Assembly (NCBI RefSeq): GCF_006716445.1 | Contig: NZ_VFPA01000001.1 | Span: 2,108,001 to 2,172,000, forward strand | DNA: 64,000 nucleotides | Reading direction: 5' to 3' | DNA from: Pseudonocardia kunmingensis | GTDB taxonomy: Bacteria > Actinomycetota > Actinomycetes > Mycobacteriales > Pseudonocardiaceae | Position numbers and translations under genes: made by a program | Notes under the pieces: generated by a model | The model's database searches: none | What the model was told of the DNA's origin: nothing | The model's input: only the letters and a program-made list of their open reading frames with translations | In this document: positions 1 through 8,714 of the stretch, piece after piece | Layout of the letters: the number at the start of each line of letters is the position of its first letter | Position numbering within the stretch: position 1 is the first letter of the stretch

Positions 1-2
1 CC

Positions 3-782
3 GACAGCCGCCACGCCTTGCAGGTGCGGGCCGAGCTCGCGCACCTCGCCGACGGGGCCGTCGCCAGCCACGCCTCGGCCGCGGTGCTCCACCGCCTGCC
101 GACGTGGGGGATGCGGCTCCAGCGCGTGCACGTCACCCGGAACTGGCGTACCGGAGGCCGCACGGGACGCGGGCTGCACCTCCACACCGCGCCCTTGCAC
201 CCCGACGACATCGATCTCGTCGACGGCCTGCCGGTCACCTCGGTCGCGCGCACGGTCGTGGACCTGGCGCGCACCCTGCCGTTCGAGGCGGCCCTCGTGG
301 TCGCCGACGCGGCGCTGCACGCCCTGATCAACGATCCGGAGCAACTGGCTGCGCTCCGGACCGCACTCGCCGAGGTCCTCGCGCGCGCGGCGGGCTGGCG
401 CGGGTGCCCGGCCGCCCGCCGCGTCGTCGCCTTCGCCGACGAGCGCAGCGGCAGCGTCGGGGAGTCGCGCAGCCGGGTCGCGATGGCGCGGGCGGGGTTG
501 CCGGTGCCCGTGCTGCAGTGGGAGGTGTTCGGGGGCGCGGGCTGGATCGGAACCGTGGACTTCGGCTGGCCGGAGAAGCGGACGATCGGCGAGTTCGACG
601 GGAAGGAGAAGTACGGCCGCCTCCTGCGGCCCGGGCAGAGCCCGGCCGACGCGGTCTACGCGGAGAAGCGCCGCGAGGACGCGCTGCGCGCGGAGAACCT
701 GTCGATGGTCCGATGGGGCTGGGACGCGCTGGCGGACTTCGGCCCGACGGCGTCCCGCCTCCGGACCTTCCTGCGCGACTGA
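3..782 (+). CDS. AbiEi/DUF559-like protein, 5' partial
   Basis: The reading frame is open to the left edge, so the N-terminus lies outside the window; a TTG at 18 is the first possible internal start but cuts into a conserved part. The visible protein has the middle section typical of actinobacterial AbiEi-type antitoxin-domain proteins (residues around SHASAAVLHRLP and TSVARTVVDLART) and a C-terminal DUF559-like, endonuclease-fold-like section with DFGWPEKRTIGEFDG and a final RWGWDAL. Such proteins are abundant in actinobacterial genomes, usually as solitary genes, and their function is not established. No AbiEii-type toxin gene is next to it. About 40-50 residues are probably missing upstream, judged from usual family length. 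Family call is good; function is unknown. Confidence 0.7.
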   Translation, partial: DSRHALQVRAELAHLADGAVASHASAAVLHRLPTWGMRLQRVHVTRNWRTGGRTGRGLHLHTAPLHPDDIDLVDGLPVTSVARTVVDLARTLPFEAALVVADAALHALINDPEQLAALRTALAEVLARAAGWRGCPAARRVVAFADERSGSVGESRSRVAMARAGLPVPVLQWEVFGGAGWIGTVDFGWPEKRTIGEFDGKEKYGRLLRPGQSPADAVYAEKRREDALRAENLSMVRWGWDALADFGPTASRLRTFLRD

Positions 783-1006
783 CACCCCGGGCTAGGCGGA
801 TGCGGCCACACACACCTCCACGGCGTCGCACCCATGTCCCACCGCATGTGCGACGGCGCGGAGGTCTGTGCGGCCTGCCCCGCGGGTGCGGGAGGAGCGG
901 GCCGAGCAGCGCACGCGCCTCCCTGCCCCCGCCGGTCACCTGACGGATTCGGGCGAGCCCCTCCCGTTCCTAGCGTCGGTGCTCCGATCGACGAGAGGAG
1001 CACACG

Positions 1007-1591
1007 ATGGATGCCACACCCCTGCGGCTTGCGGTCGTCATCGCCAGCACCCGGGAGGGCCGGTTCGGACCGACCGTCGCGAGCTGGTTCACCGAGCAGG
1101 CGCGCCGGCGCGCCGATCTGGACCTCGACGTGCTGGACCTGGCCGAGGCCGGCCTGCCCGATCGGCTCACCGGCTACGGGGCACCGGTGCCCGCACCGGT
1201 CACCGCCGTCACGCCCCGGCTCGCGGCGGCGGACGCGTTCGTGGTGGTGACGCCCGAGTACAACCACAGCTACCCGGCGCCGGTGAAGACGCTCATCGAC
1301 TGGCACCTGGCGGAGTGGCAGGCCAAGCCCGTGGGCTTCGTGTCCTACGGCGGGATGTCCGGTGGCCTGCGGGCCGTCGAGCACCTGCGGGGCGTCTTCG
1401 CCGAGGTGCACGCGGTGACGGTGCGCGACACCGTCAGCTTCCACGGCGCGTGGGACCGCTTCGGGCCCGACGCCCGACCCGTCGACGCCGCGGAGTGCTC
1501 GGCGGCCGCGAAGGCGATGCTCGACCAGCTCACCTGGTGGGCGCACGCCCTGCGCGACGCCCGCGCGGCACGGCCGTACGTCGAGTCGTGA
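1007..1591 (+). CDS. NADPH-dependent FMN reductase family protein
   Basis: A 194-residue flavodoxin-like protein of the NADPH-dependent FMN reductase family. The N-terminus LRLAVVIASTREGRFGPTV is the phosphate-binding loop for FMN, and TPEYNHSYPAPVKTLIDW is the second family signature. Members reduce FMN, quinones or azo compounds in the cytoplasm with NAD(P)H; the substrate here cannot be read from sequence. The ATG is preceded by GAGAGGAG (993-1000, 6 nt spacing) and a -10-like TAGCGT at 971-976, so this gene has a normal leader. The 220 bp upstream hold nothing else I can identify. The MFS exporter gene follows 70 bp later. Confidence 0.85.
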   Translation: MDATPLRLAVVIASTREGRFGPTVASWFTEQARRRADLDLDVLDLAEAGLPDRLTGYGAPVPAPVTAVTPRLAAADAFVVVTPEYNHSYPAPVKTLIDWHLAEWQAKPVGFVSYGGMSGGLRAVEHLRGVFAEVHAVTVRDTVSFHGAWDRFGPDARPVDAAECSAAAKAMLDQLTWWAHALRDARAARPYVES

Positions 1592-1596
1592 GTTCC

Positions 1597-1627
1597 TTGA
1601 CCTGCACTCAACTACAACTCTTACGGT
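1597..1627 (+). promoter_or_regulatory. Promoter with 19-bp spacer before the MFS gene
   Basis: TTGACC (1597-1602) and TACGGT (1622-1627) are separated by 19 bp, longer than the optimum of about 17 bp. Promoters controlled by MerR-family activators have this geometry. No MerR gene is in the window, so this is a suggestion only. Confidence 0.35.
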
Positions 1628-1661
1628 CGGTGCGACCGGTACCGGACGGAAGGGAACGAGC

Positions 1662-3011
1662 ATGGCGACGGAGGCGGTAGCCCCGCAGCGGACGAACTGG
1701 GCTCCGGTGATGGCCCTCGGCCTCGCCATGCTGGTGGTCACCTCGGAGATGACCATCGCGGCGGTGACGCTGCCCGGGATCGGCGCCGACCTCGCGGTCT
1801 CGCCGTCGGCGACGGCGTGGGTGCTGCTCGCCTACGCGCTGCCGATGGCGGCGGTCGCCATCCCGGCCGGGCGCTGGGCCGACCGCGCGGACGTGCGGGC
1901 GGCGTTCGCCCTCGCGATGATCGGGATCGGGGTCGCGAGCGTCGTCGTGGCGCTCGCCCCTGCGTTCTGGGTCGTGGTCGCCGGGCGGCTGCTGCAGGGC
2001 GCGGCGGGCGCGCTGGTCGTCGCGGTCTACATGCCGATCATCACCACCAGCGTGCGGCGCGAGCAGCGCGGCCGGGCGATCGGCTTCGTCATCACGATCA
2101 TGACGGTGGGCGCGATGGCAGCCGTGCCGCTCGCCGGGCTCGTGGCCGGGGGGTTCGGCTGGCGCGCCGTCTTCCTCGTGAAACTGCCGCTGGTGGCCGC
2201 GGTGCTGTGGGTCGGGCTGCGGACGGTCGCGCGGCTGGCGGACCGCGGCCTGCCGGTACCCGAGGCGCCCCTGGTGCGCGAGACGCTGTTGCTGGGCGGG
2301 GCGGTCGCCGCCCTGCTGCTCACCTTCGAGGAGGTGGACGCGCGCCCGGTCGTCGCGGTCGGGCTGGGTGCGGGCGCGGTCGCGCTGGCGTTCTGGTGGT
2401 CCCGGCTGGCGGCGTCCCGCCCGGTGCTGGCCCTCGTGCGCGCCCCGGCGTTCGGGGTCCCGCTGCTCTCCCTGCTGGCGAACGCCTTCACCGGTGGGCT
2501 GGTCGGGTTCCTGCTGCCCTACTACGTCGCGGACGTGCTGGGCGGGGGCCCGGACCTGACCGGCGTCGCACTGCTGTTCTTCGTCGGGGCGATGGCCCCG
2601 CTCTCGGCCGTGGCCGGCGCGCTGGCCGACCGGCTCGGGACCCGGCTCGTCGCGGTCGTCGGCGGGGCCGTGACCGTGGTGGCGATGCTGCTGATGCTCA
2701 CGCTGGACGCCGACGCGGGGCTCGCGGACCTGGCCTGGCGGCTCGTCGTGCTCGGGATCGGTGCGGCGCTCTACAACCCGGCGATCAACGCCGCGATGCT
2801 CGCGGGGGCCCCTGCGGGGTCGGAGGGGGTGGCGGGCGGCGTCGGCATGACGGTCCGGACAATCGCGATGACCGTCGCCCCCGCCGCGTCCGCGCTCACC
2901 TGGACGCTCAGCGGTGGTGGCGTGGCCGGCTTCCGCAACGGAGCCACGACCATCACCGTCGCGGTGGGTCTGGGGCTGCTGGTCCTGCTGGTCCCGGTGC
3001 GGCGCTCGTGA
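1662..3011 (+). CDS. MFS transporter, DHA2-like
   Basis: A 449-residue polytopic membrane protein of the major facilitator superfamily. The first helix covers about residues 15-35, and GRWADRADVRAAF is the motif-A loop between helices 2 and 3. Two extra hydrophobic segments in the middle (around LLLGGAVAALLLTF and VVAVGLGAGAVALAFWW) suggest 14 helices, as in drug:H+ antiporters of the DHA2 type. The likely role is proton-driven export of a small toxic compound; the substrate is not visible. The ATG follows GAAGGGAACGAGC, a good ribosome binding site. The stop overlaps the GTG of the next gene (GTGA), so transporter and regulator are co-transcribed. Confidence 0.85.
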   Translation: MATEAVAPQRTNWAPVMALGLAMLVVTSEMTIAAVTLPGIGADLAVSPSATAWVLLAYALPMAAVAIPAGRWADRADVRAAFALAMIGIGVASVVVALAPAFWVVVAGRLLQGAAGALVVAVYMPIITTSVRREQRGRAIGFVITIMTVGAMAAVPLAGLVAGGFGWRAVFLVKLPLVAAVLWVGLRTVARLADRGLPVPEAPLVRETLLLGGAVAALLLTFEEVDARPVVAVGLGAGAVALAFWWSRLAASRPVLALVRAPAFGVPLLSLLANAFTGGLVGFLLPYYVADVLGGGPDLTGVALLFFVGAMAPLSAVAGALADRLGTRLVAVVGGAVTVVAMLLMLTLDADAGLADLAWRLVVLGIGAALYNPAINAAMLAGAPAGSEGVAGGVGMTVRTIAMTVAPAASALTWTLSGGGVAGFRNGATTITVAVGLGLLVLLVPVRRS

Positions 3012-5788
3012 ACCGCGCACCGACGACGGCACCGCCGCTGCACGGCCGCGCCGTCGAGCTCGCGACGGTCGAACGGCTGCTGGCCGCCGCCCGTACCGGC
3101 CGCAGCGCGGCGCTCGTGGTGCGCGGCGAGGCCGGCATCGGCAAGTCCGCGCTGCTCGCGTACGCGACGGCAGCGGCCACGGGGATGCGCGTGCTCGCGC
3201 AGACCGGCGTCGAGACGGAGGCCGAGCTGCCGTACGCCGCGCTGCACGCGCTGCTCCGCAGCGCAGGCGCGGAGCTGGACGGCCTGCCCGATGCCCAGGC
3301 GGACGCGCTGCGCGTCGCGCTCGGGTTGGCCGCGGGCCCGCCACCGGACCGGTTCCTCGTCGGCCTCGCGGTGCTCACCCTGCTCGCCGAGCTGGCCGCC
3401 GACCGGCCCGTGCTCTGCGTGCTCGACGACGCGCACTGGATCGACCGGGCGTCGGCGCAGGTGCTGCTGTTCGCGGCGCGCCGGCTGGGCAACGAGGCGG
3501 TGGTGGTGCTCGTCGCCGCGCGCACCGGACTCGCCCCGGACTTCCCCGCGCCGGGGCTGCCGGAGCTCACGCTCTCCCGCCTGGACGACGCCGCGGCCCG
3601 CGCGATGCTCGACGCCGAGGCGGGCGACCTGCCGCGGCGCGTCCGCGACCAGTTGCTGCGCGAGGCCGCGGGCAACCCGCTCGCCCTGCGCGAGCTGCCC
3701 GCCGCGCACCGCGCCGGCCGCGCGCCGGTGTACCCGCTCGCGCCTCCGGAGGCCGGGCGGGGCGGGGTCGCGCCGACGGGCAGCCCGGTCGAGCGGGAGT
3801 TCGCCGCCCGCATCGCTGCGCTCCCGGCGGCCGCCCGCACCGCCCTGCTGGTCGCCGCCGCCGACGGCACGTGCGACACGGGCGTGGTGCTCGCCGCCGC
3901 CGAGCGGCTCGGGGCCACCCCGGCCGACCTCGAGGTGCTGGAGCGGGAACGGCTGCTGACGTTCACCAGCGGGTGCATGGGCTTCCACCACCCGCTGATC
4001 CGCACCGCCGTCTACGGCGCGGCGACGCTGCCGGCCAAGCGCGCCGCGCACGCCGCGCTGGCCGAGGTGCTCGACGAACGGCGCGAGCACGACCGGCGCA
4101 ACTGGCACCTCGCGGCATCCAGCTTCGGTCCCGACGAGCGGGTGGCGACCGCGCTGGAGGAGAGCGCCGTGCGCGCCCGCGAGCGGGGCAGCCACGAGGC
4201 GGTCGCGGCCGCCTACGAGCGGGCGGCCGCGCTCACCGCGCCCGGCCCGGAGTGGGTGCGCCGGATGGTCGCGGGGACGGAGGCGGCCGCGGAGGTCGGG
4301 CACCGCGAGTGGGTGGGCAGGCTGATCGGGTCCACGACGCCGCACGCGCGGGACCCGGCGCACCGGGCCCGCCTGGCGCTCGTGGAGGCCCGGCTCGCCG
4401 ACGAGGCCGACGAACCCGAGCTGACCCACCGGCTGCTGCTCGACGCGGTCGGGCCTGCGGCGTCCGCGGCGCCCCGGCTGGCGAACGAGATGCTGCTGTG
4501 GGCGGTGGAGGCGGGGTGGTCGGCACGGGACCGCGGGATGGTCGAGCGCGTGCTCGCCGTGGCCGAGGACCTGGACCTGCCCGACCGCGCCCACCTGCGC
4601 GCCCACGTCGCGATGGCGACGGCGCAGCTCGAGGACGACCCGGACGTCCCGCTGCCGCCCGCGCGGGTGGCGCTGGCCGAGGTCGCCGGCTGCCAGGGCC
4701 CGGGGGCGCCGCGCCCGACGGCCAGCCTCGCCGGGTGGCACCTCGTCACGGGCGACGATGCCGCCGCGCTGGCTTTGGCGGCCGCCGCCGAGCGCGAGAG
4801 CCGCGCGACGGGCGCACTCGGCGCGCTGCCGCGCGTGCTGTCCGCGCTCGCGGCGAGCCGCTGGCACCTGGGGCACTGGAACGACGCCGCCGCCGCGGCC
4901 GCCGACGGGCTCTCGATCGCGCGGGACATCGGGCAGGACCGGGCCGTCGGCGGGCTCGTCGTGGTCCAGGCGCACCTGGCCGCGGCCACCGGTGACGAGG
5001 TGGGGCTCGCCGCCGCACTGGCCGAGGTCGACGGGCGGCGTCCGACGGCGGCCTCGGCGGGGACCGCCGCGTCCGCCCGCGGCCTGCTCGATCTCGGCGC
5101 CGGGCGATTCGACGTCGCGGCCGACCGGCTCGCGGAGGCGGTGGCCGGCCCCGGGCGGCCGCGGGCGCTGCCCGGGCTGGTGGAGGCGGCGGTCCGGGCC
5201 GGACGGCCCGAACAGGCCCGCGCGGCCGCGCGGCGGTTCACGCGTTGGGCCGAGCACACGGGGCAGGCGTGGGCGCGGGCGGTCGCGCTGCGTTGCCGGG
5301 CCCTCGTGGCGCCGGACGACGCCGCAGAGGCCCTGTTCGCCGAGGCCGTCGCCCTGCACCGGCTCGACGGCGCCCACCTCTTCGCCCGCGCCCGCACCGA
5401 ACTGCTGCTCGGCGAGTGGCTGCGGCGGGCCCGCCGGCGCAGCGAGGCCCGCGCCCCGCTGCGTACGGCCGCGGACGCGTTCGCCGAGCTGGGAGCGCGA
5501 CCGTGGGCCGAGCGCGCGCACGCGGAGCTGCGCGCCACCGGCGAGACCCGGGCCACGACCGCGCCGGACTGCGGCGCCCTCGCCGAGCTCACGCCGCAGG
5601 AGCTGCAGGTCGTGCGGCTGGCGGCGGCCGGCCTGTCCAACCGCGACATCGGCGCGCAGCTGTTCCTGTCCCCGCGGACCGTCGGCTACCACCTGTACAA
5701 GGCCTTCCCGAAGCTCGGCGTGGCCTCCCGCGCACAACTGCCCGGGGGATGGCCTCCGCTCCGCTCCGGCGGGCTCGCGGGCCCGTGA
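3008..5788 (+). CDS. LuxR-family regulator with AAA ATPase domain (LAL type)
   Basis: A 926-residue large ATP-binding LuxR regulator. The start GTG overlaps the stop of the MFS gene by four bases. Walker A is GEAGIGKSALL (residues about 40-50) and Walker B is LCVLDDAHWID (about 138-148), both of the STAND/AAA_16 type. A long helical, TPR-like middle part follows. The C-terminal LuxR helix-turn-helix is LTPQELQVVRLAAAGLSNRD plus the recognition helix region SPRTVGYHLYKAFPKLG. LAL proteins couple ATP binding to activation of target promoters, often for secondary metabolism or sugar use. Translational coupling suggests it controls the exporter before it. The effector is unknown. Confidence 0.88.
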   Translation: MNRAPTTAPPLHGRAVELATVERLLAAARTGRSAALVVRGEAGIGKSALLAYATAAATGMRVLAQTGVETEAELPYAALHALLRSAGAELDGLPDAQADALRVALGLAAGPPPDRFLVGLAVLTLLAELAADRPVLCVLDDAHWIDRASAQVLLFAARRLGNEAVVVLVAARTGLAPDFPAPGLPELTLSRLDDAAARAMLDAEAGDLPRRVRDQLLREAAGNPLALRELPAAHRAGRAPVYPLAPPEAGRGGVAPTGSPVEREFAARIAALPAAARTALLVAAADGTCDTGVVLAAAERLGATPADLEVLERERLLTFTSGCMGFHHPLIRTAVYGAATLPAKRAAHAALAEVLDERREHDRRNWHLAASSFGPDERVATALEESAVRARERGSHEAVAAAYERAAALTAPGPEWVRRMVAGTEAAAEVGHREWVGRLIGSTTPHARDPAHRARLALVEARLADEADEPELTHRLLLDAVGPAASAAPRLANEMLLWAVEAGWSARDRGMVERVLAVAEDLDLPDRAHLRAHVAMATAQLEDDPDVPLPPARVALAEVAGCQGPGAPRPTASLAGWHLVTGDDAAALALAAAAERESRATGALGALPRVLSALAASRWHLGHWNDAAAAAADGLSIARDIGQDRAVGGLVVVQAHLAAATGDEVGLAAALAEVDGRRPTAASAGTAASARGLLDLGAGRFDVAADRLAEAVAGPGRPRALPGLVEAAVRAGRPEQARAAARRFTRWAEHTGQAWARAVALRCRALVAPDDAAEALFAEAVALHRLDGAHLFARARTELLLGEWLRRARRRSEARAPLRTAADAFAELGARPWAERAHAELRATGETRATTAPDCGALAELTPQELQVVRLAAAGLSNRDIGAQLFLSPRTVGYHLYKAFPKLGVASRAQLPGGWPPLRSGGLAGP

Positions 5789-5841
5789 GACGCCGCCTCC
5801 GCTCGTCCTCGCAGACCGGCGCCCGCCCGCGCACCGTGTCG

Positions 5842-5856
5842 TAGCCTGCCCCCGTG
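5842..5856 (+). promoter_or_regulatory. Leaderless-type -10, ALDH-like gene
   Basis: TAGCCT (5842-5847) ends 6 nt before the GTG at 5854 and decides that start. Confidence 0.6.
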
Positions 5857-6723
5857 ACCACCGACCGGCTCGCCGTCGCCAAGACCTACAAGCTCTACGT
5901 CGGCGGCGCGTTCCCGCGCTCGGAGTCCGGCCGCACCTACCCCGTCACCGACGCGGGCGGCACGCTGCTCGCGCATGCGGCTCTGGCCTCGCGCAAGGAC
6001 GTGCGCGACGCGGTGTCCGCCGCGCGGTCCGCGTTCGCCGGCTGGTCCGGCGCCACCGCCTACAACCGCGGGCAGGTGCTCTACCGCGTGGCCGAGATGC
6101 TGCAGGGGCGCCACGCGCAGTTCGTCGACGACGTCGTGGCCGCCGAGGGCCTGCCCCGGGAGCGGGCCACCGCCGTCGTGGACGCCGCGATCGACCGGTG
6201 GGTCTGGTACGCGGGGTGGACCGACAAGATCGCCACCGTGCTCGGCTCGGTGAACCCGGTGGCCGGGCCGCTGGTCAACTGGTCCACCCCGGAGCCCACC
6301 GGCGTCGTCGGGGTGCTGGCGCCGCAGGGGTCGTCGCTGCTCGGGCTCGTCGACGTCCTCGCGCCGGTGCTCGCCACCGGGTGCACGGCCGTCGTCGTCG
6401 CCGCGCAGGAGCGCCCGCTGCCCGCGGTCGAGCTGGCCGAGGTGCTCGCCACGTCCGACCTGCCCGGCGGTGTGGCCAACGTGCTCACCGGACGCACCGC
6501 GGAGCTGGCGCCGTGGCTGGCCGCGCACGGCGAGGTGCAGGCCCTGGACCTGGTGGGAGCGCCCGCGGAGATCGCCGCCGACCTGGAGCGGGCCGCGGCC
6601 GAGGGCGTCAAGCGCGTGCTGCCGCGCCCCGCCGCAGAACCCGATCCGACGCGCACCCCGGGCATCGAGCGGCTGCGCGCCTTCACCGAGCTCAAGACGG
6701 TGTGGCACCCCGTGGGCCGCTGA
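5854..6723 (+). CDS. Truncated aldehyde dehydrogenase family protein
   Basis: A 289-residue protein matching the N-terminal half of aldehyde dehydrogenases: the YKLYVGGAFPRSESGRTYPV opening, the helix region ARSAFAGWSGATAYNRGQVL, and a Rossmann segment around EPTGVVGVLAPQGSSLLGL. ALDH enzymes are usually about 480-500 residues. Here the region with the catalytic Cys and general-base Glu is absent, and the chain ends in an unrelated short tail, so this is unlikely to be an active dehydrogenase. It is a complete open frame with its own promoter and no frameshift, which argues for a retained non-catalytic subunit rather than a pseudogene. In related actinobacteria two ALDH genes accompany deoC, and the nucleoside genes further right fit that context; this link is inference. 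Confidence 0.7.
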   Translation: MTTDRLAVAKTYKLYVGGAFPRSESGRTYPVTDAGGTLLAHAALASRKDVRDAVSAARSAFAGWSGATAYNRGQVLYRVAEMLQGRHAQFVDDVVAAEGLPRERATAVVDAAIDRWVWYAGWTDKIATVLGSVNPVAGPLVNWSTPEPTGVVGVLAPQGSSLLGLVDVLAPVLATGCTAVVVAAQERPLPAVELAEVLATSDLPGGVANVLTGRTAELAPWLAAHGEVQALDLVGAPAEIAADLERAAAEGVKRVLPRPAAEPDPTRTPGIERLRAFTELKTVWHPVGR

Positions 6724-6736
6724 GCTGCCACTCTCC

Positions 6737-6751
6737 TAGGCTTCCCCCGTG
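6737..6751 (+). promoter_or_regulatory. Leaderless-type -10, acidic protein gene
   Basis: TAGGCT (6737-6742), then 6 nt, then the GTG at 6749. Confidence 0.6.
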
Positions 6752-7963
6752 GCCAGCGACATCGTCCCGATCCAGCTCTCGCTCACCGACGGCGACCTCG
6801 TCACGCTGTGGGCCCCGCGGTGGCGTGAGGACGGCGAGGAGTGGGAGGCCTTCCTCGGCGACGACGACGCGTTGTTCGCCTTCCCGGAGGTCACCCAGCT
6901 CGCGGCGTTCGTCCGCACCGCCACCGAGCACGACCTCGTCGACCACCCCGCGTGGTCGGTGGTGCCCGACCTCACCGTGGCCGAGCTGACACCCGAGGAG
7001 ACCCAGCGCTACGACATCGTCGGCGTCCCCGAGATCGTGGCGGAGGACCCCGACACGTGGACGGTCGGCGAGCTCGCCGAGATCGCGGAGATGGTGCGCT
7101 CGATCGCCGACGTCTGCGAGCTCGACACCGTCAACGACGTGCTCGACGCCGCCCCGGCGTTCGCGCTGCTGCGCCAGGGCACGCTGCCCTTCGCCGGTCG
7201 CGAGGGCATGCGGCTGTGGACCCAGCTCGTCGAGACGATCGCGCGGCGCTGGGACGAGGTGATCGACGCGCTCGACGACCTCGTGGCGACGCCCGACGTC
7301 GACGCCGCGGCGCTGGCGGCGGCCGAGAAGGAGGTCGAGGTCCTCGACGACGCCGACGAGCCGACCGTCACCGAGGCCGACGAGGACGGCGCCGACGACG
7401 AGGACGAGCCCGGCTTCTGGGAGGAGGTCGGCATCGACCCCGTCCGGATCACCACGCGCGACGGCGACCACTACACGCTGCGCTGCTACCTCGACGACCG
7501 GCCGGTGTTCCTCGGGTCCGACGGCCGGATCGACGTGTTCCGCTCGGAGCGCGCCCTCGCCCGCTGGCTCGGCGAGGACGGGGCCGAGGGCCACGACCTC
7601 GTGACGGCCTCGACGTGGCCGGAGATCGTCGAGCGGGCCGGGGTGGGCGAGCTGGAGGTCGTGGTCGACGACCTCAACGCCTACACCCTCACCGGCCTGG
7701 CCGACGACCTCGCCGAGGGTCCCTCCGCGGTCGACGGGTCGCAGCTGGAGCTCGCGGCGGAGCTGCTGCTCGACGTGGGCGACTGGGCGGACGACGACGA
7801 GCCGCGGCGCGCTCTCGCCGAGTCGCAGGCGCTGGGCTGGCTGGTCTCCTTCGTCACCCGGCCCGACCCCACCCGCCTCGCCCCGAGCCCGCCGTTCGAC
7901 GCGGAGTCCGCCCGGTTCCGCGAGCTGGTGGACGACCTGGTGGCACGCTTCCGCAGCCACTAG
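6749..7963 (+). CDS. Conserved acidic actinobacterial protein of unknown function
   Basis: A 404-residue protein strongly enriched in Asp and Glu, with an acidic linker at about residues 190-230 (EADEDGADDEDEPGFWEE) that separates two related halves. Both halves contain a segment where a displayed value and a threshold appear in order (WEAFLGDDDALFAFPE in the first, RPVFLGSDGRIDVFRSERAL in the second), so an internal duplication is possible. No signal peptide, membrane helix or catalytic motif is evident. Similar proteins in actinobacteria are sometimes labelled primosomal protein without visible support. It starts at a leaderless-type GTG and ends just before a complex inverted repeat. Confidence 0.65.
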   Translation: MASDIVPIQLSLTDGDLVTLWAPRWREDGEEWEAFLGDDDALFAFPEVTQLAAFVRTATEHDLVDHPAWSVVPDLTVAELTPEETQRYDIVGVPEIVAEDPDTWTVGELAEIAEMVRSIADVCELDTVNDVLDAAPAFALLRQGTLPFAGREGMRLWTQLVETIARRWDEVIDALDDLVATPDVDAAALAAAEKEVEVLDDADEPTVTEADEDGADDEDEPGFWEEVGIDPVRITTRDGDHYTLRCYLDDRPVFLGSDGRIDVFRSERALARWLGEDGAEGHDLVTASTWPEIVERAGVGELEVVVDDLNAYTLTGLADDLAEGPSAVDGSQLELAAELLLDVGDWADDDEPRRALAESQALGWLVSFVTRPDPTRLAPSPPFDAESARFRELVDDLVARFRSH

Positions 7964-8068
7964 CGCACCTTGGAGCCTTACTGCTGAATCCGGGCCCCCG
8001 AAAAGCGCACCTTGGCTCCAAGGTGCGGAATTGGGGGGCCTGTGGGAGCAGTACGGCTCCAAGGTGGG
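7964..8068. repeat. Nested inverted repeat between convergent genes
   Basis: Outer arms 7966-7985 and 8047-8066 pair at 19 of 20 positions (CACCTTGGAGCC core). Inside lie a 10-bp hairpin (8006-8015 with 8018-8027, CGCACCTTGG) and a GGCCCCC/GGGGGGCC pair. The element fills the gap between two convergent genes and probably ends transcription from both sides. A related shorter copy is at 27508-27545. Confidence 0.65.
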
Positions 8069-8069
8069 T

Positions 8070-8714
8070 TCAGAGGCCGGCCTCCCGGGCCAGCAGGCCC
8101 AGCTGCGTGCGGTTGCTGCAGCCCAGCTTGTCCAGCGCGTTCGAGACGTAGCCCTTCACCGTGGCCTCGGTGAGGTGCAGCCTGCCCGCGATCTCGGCGT
8201 TGGAGCGGCCTTCCCCCAGCAGCGCGACGACCTCGCGCTCCCGCTCGGTCAGCGGCGCGAGGCGGGCCGTGGCCCGGCGGCGGCTCGCGTGCGCGTCGCT
8301 CGAGCGCTCCACCAGCCGCCGCGCCGCCGAGCGTGACAGCACCGTGTGCCCCTGCGCCGCCACCCGCACGAGGTCGACGAGCTCGTCGGGCGGGGTGGAC
8401 TTGAGCAGGTAGCCCGCCGCTCCCGCCCGCAGGGCGCGGTGCACGTGCTCGTCGCCGTCGAAGGTGGTGAGCGCGACGACGGGCGGCGGGTCGGGCAGGG
8501 CGGCGATCCGGGTCGTCGCCGTGATCCCGTCGACGCCGGGCATGCGCAGGTCCATCAGCACGACGTCGGGGGCGTGCAGCACGACGGCCTCCACGGCCTC
8601 GGCGCCGTCGGCGGCCGTCGCCACGACCTCCATCCCGGGGGCCGCGCCGAGGATCGTGCGCAGGTGCGCGCCGACCATCGGCTCGTCGTCGACGACGAGC
8701 ACGCGCACCGTCAC
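8070..8714 (-). CDS. NarL/FixJ-family response regulator
   Basis: A 214-residue response regulator. The receiver domain starts VRVLVVDDEPMVGAHL, has the phospho-acceptor Asp in DVVLMDLRMPGVDG (about residue 54), the switch Thr in VVALTTFDGDE and Lys in GYLLKSTPPDEL. The C-terminal LuxR-type helix-turn-helix is LTEREREVVALLGEGRSNAE with TEATVKGYVSNALDKLG. Its GTG start overlaps the stop of the upstream kinase gene (GTGA), so kinase and regulator are translated together. Target promoters are not identified. Confidence 0.9.
   Translation of the reverse strand: MTVRVLVVDDEPMVGAHLRTILGAAPGMEVVATAADGAEAVEAVVLHAPDVVLMDLRMPGVDGITATTRIAALPDPPPVVALTTFDGDEHVHRALRAGAAGYLLKSTPPDELVDLVRVAAQGHTVLSRSAARRLVERSSDAHASRRRATARLAPLTEREREVVALLGEGRSNAEIAGRLHLTEATVKGYVSNALDKLGCSNRTQLGLLAREAGL

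Noticed and set aside
2771..5737. 988-residue frame on the minus strand opposite the LAL gene
   Set aside because: Composition is Arg/Gly/Gln-rich with no domain; it mirrors the codon pattern of the LuxR gene on the plus strand.
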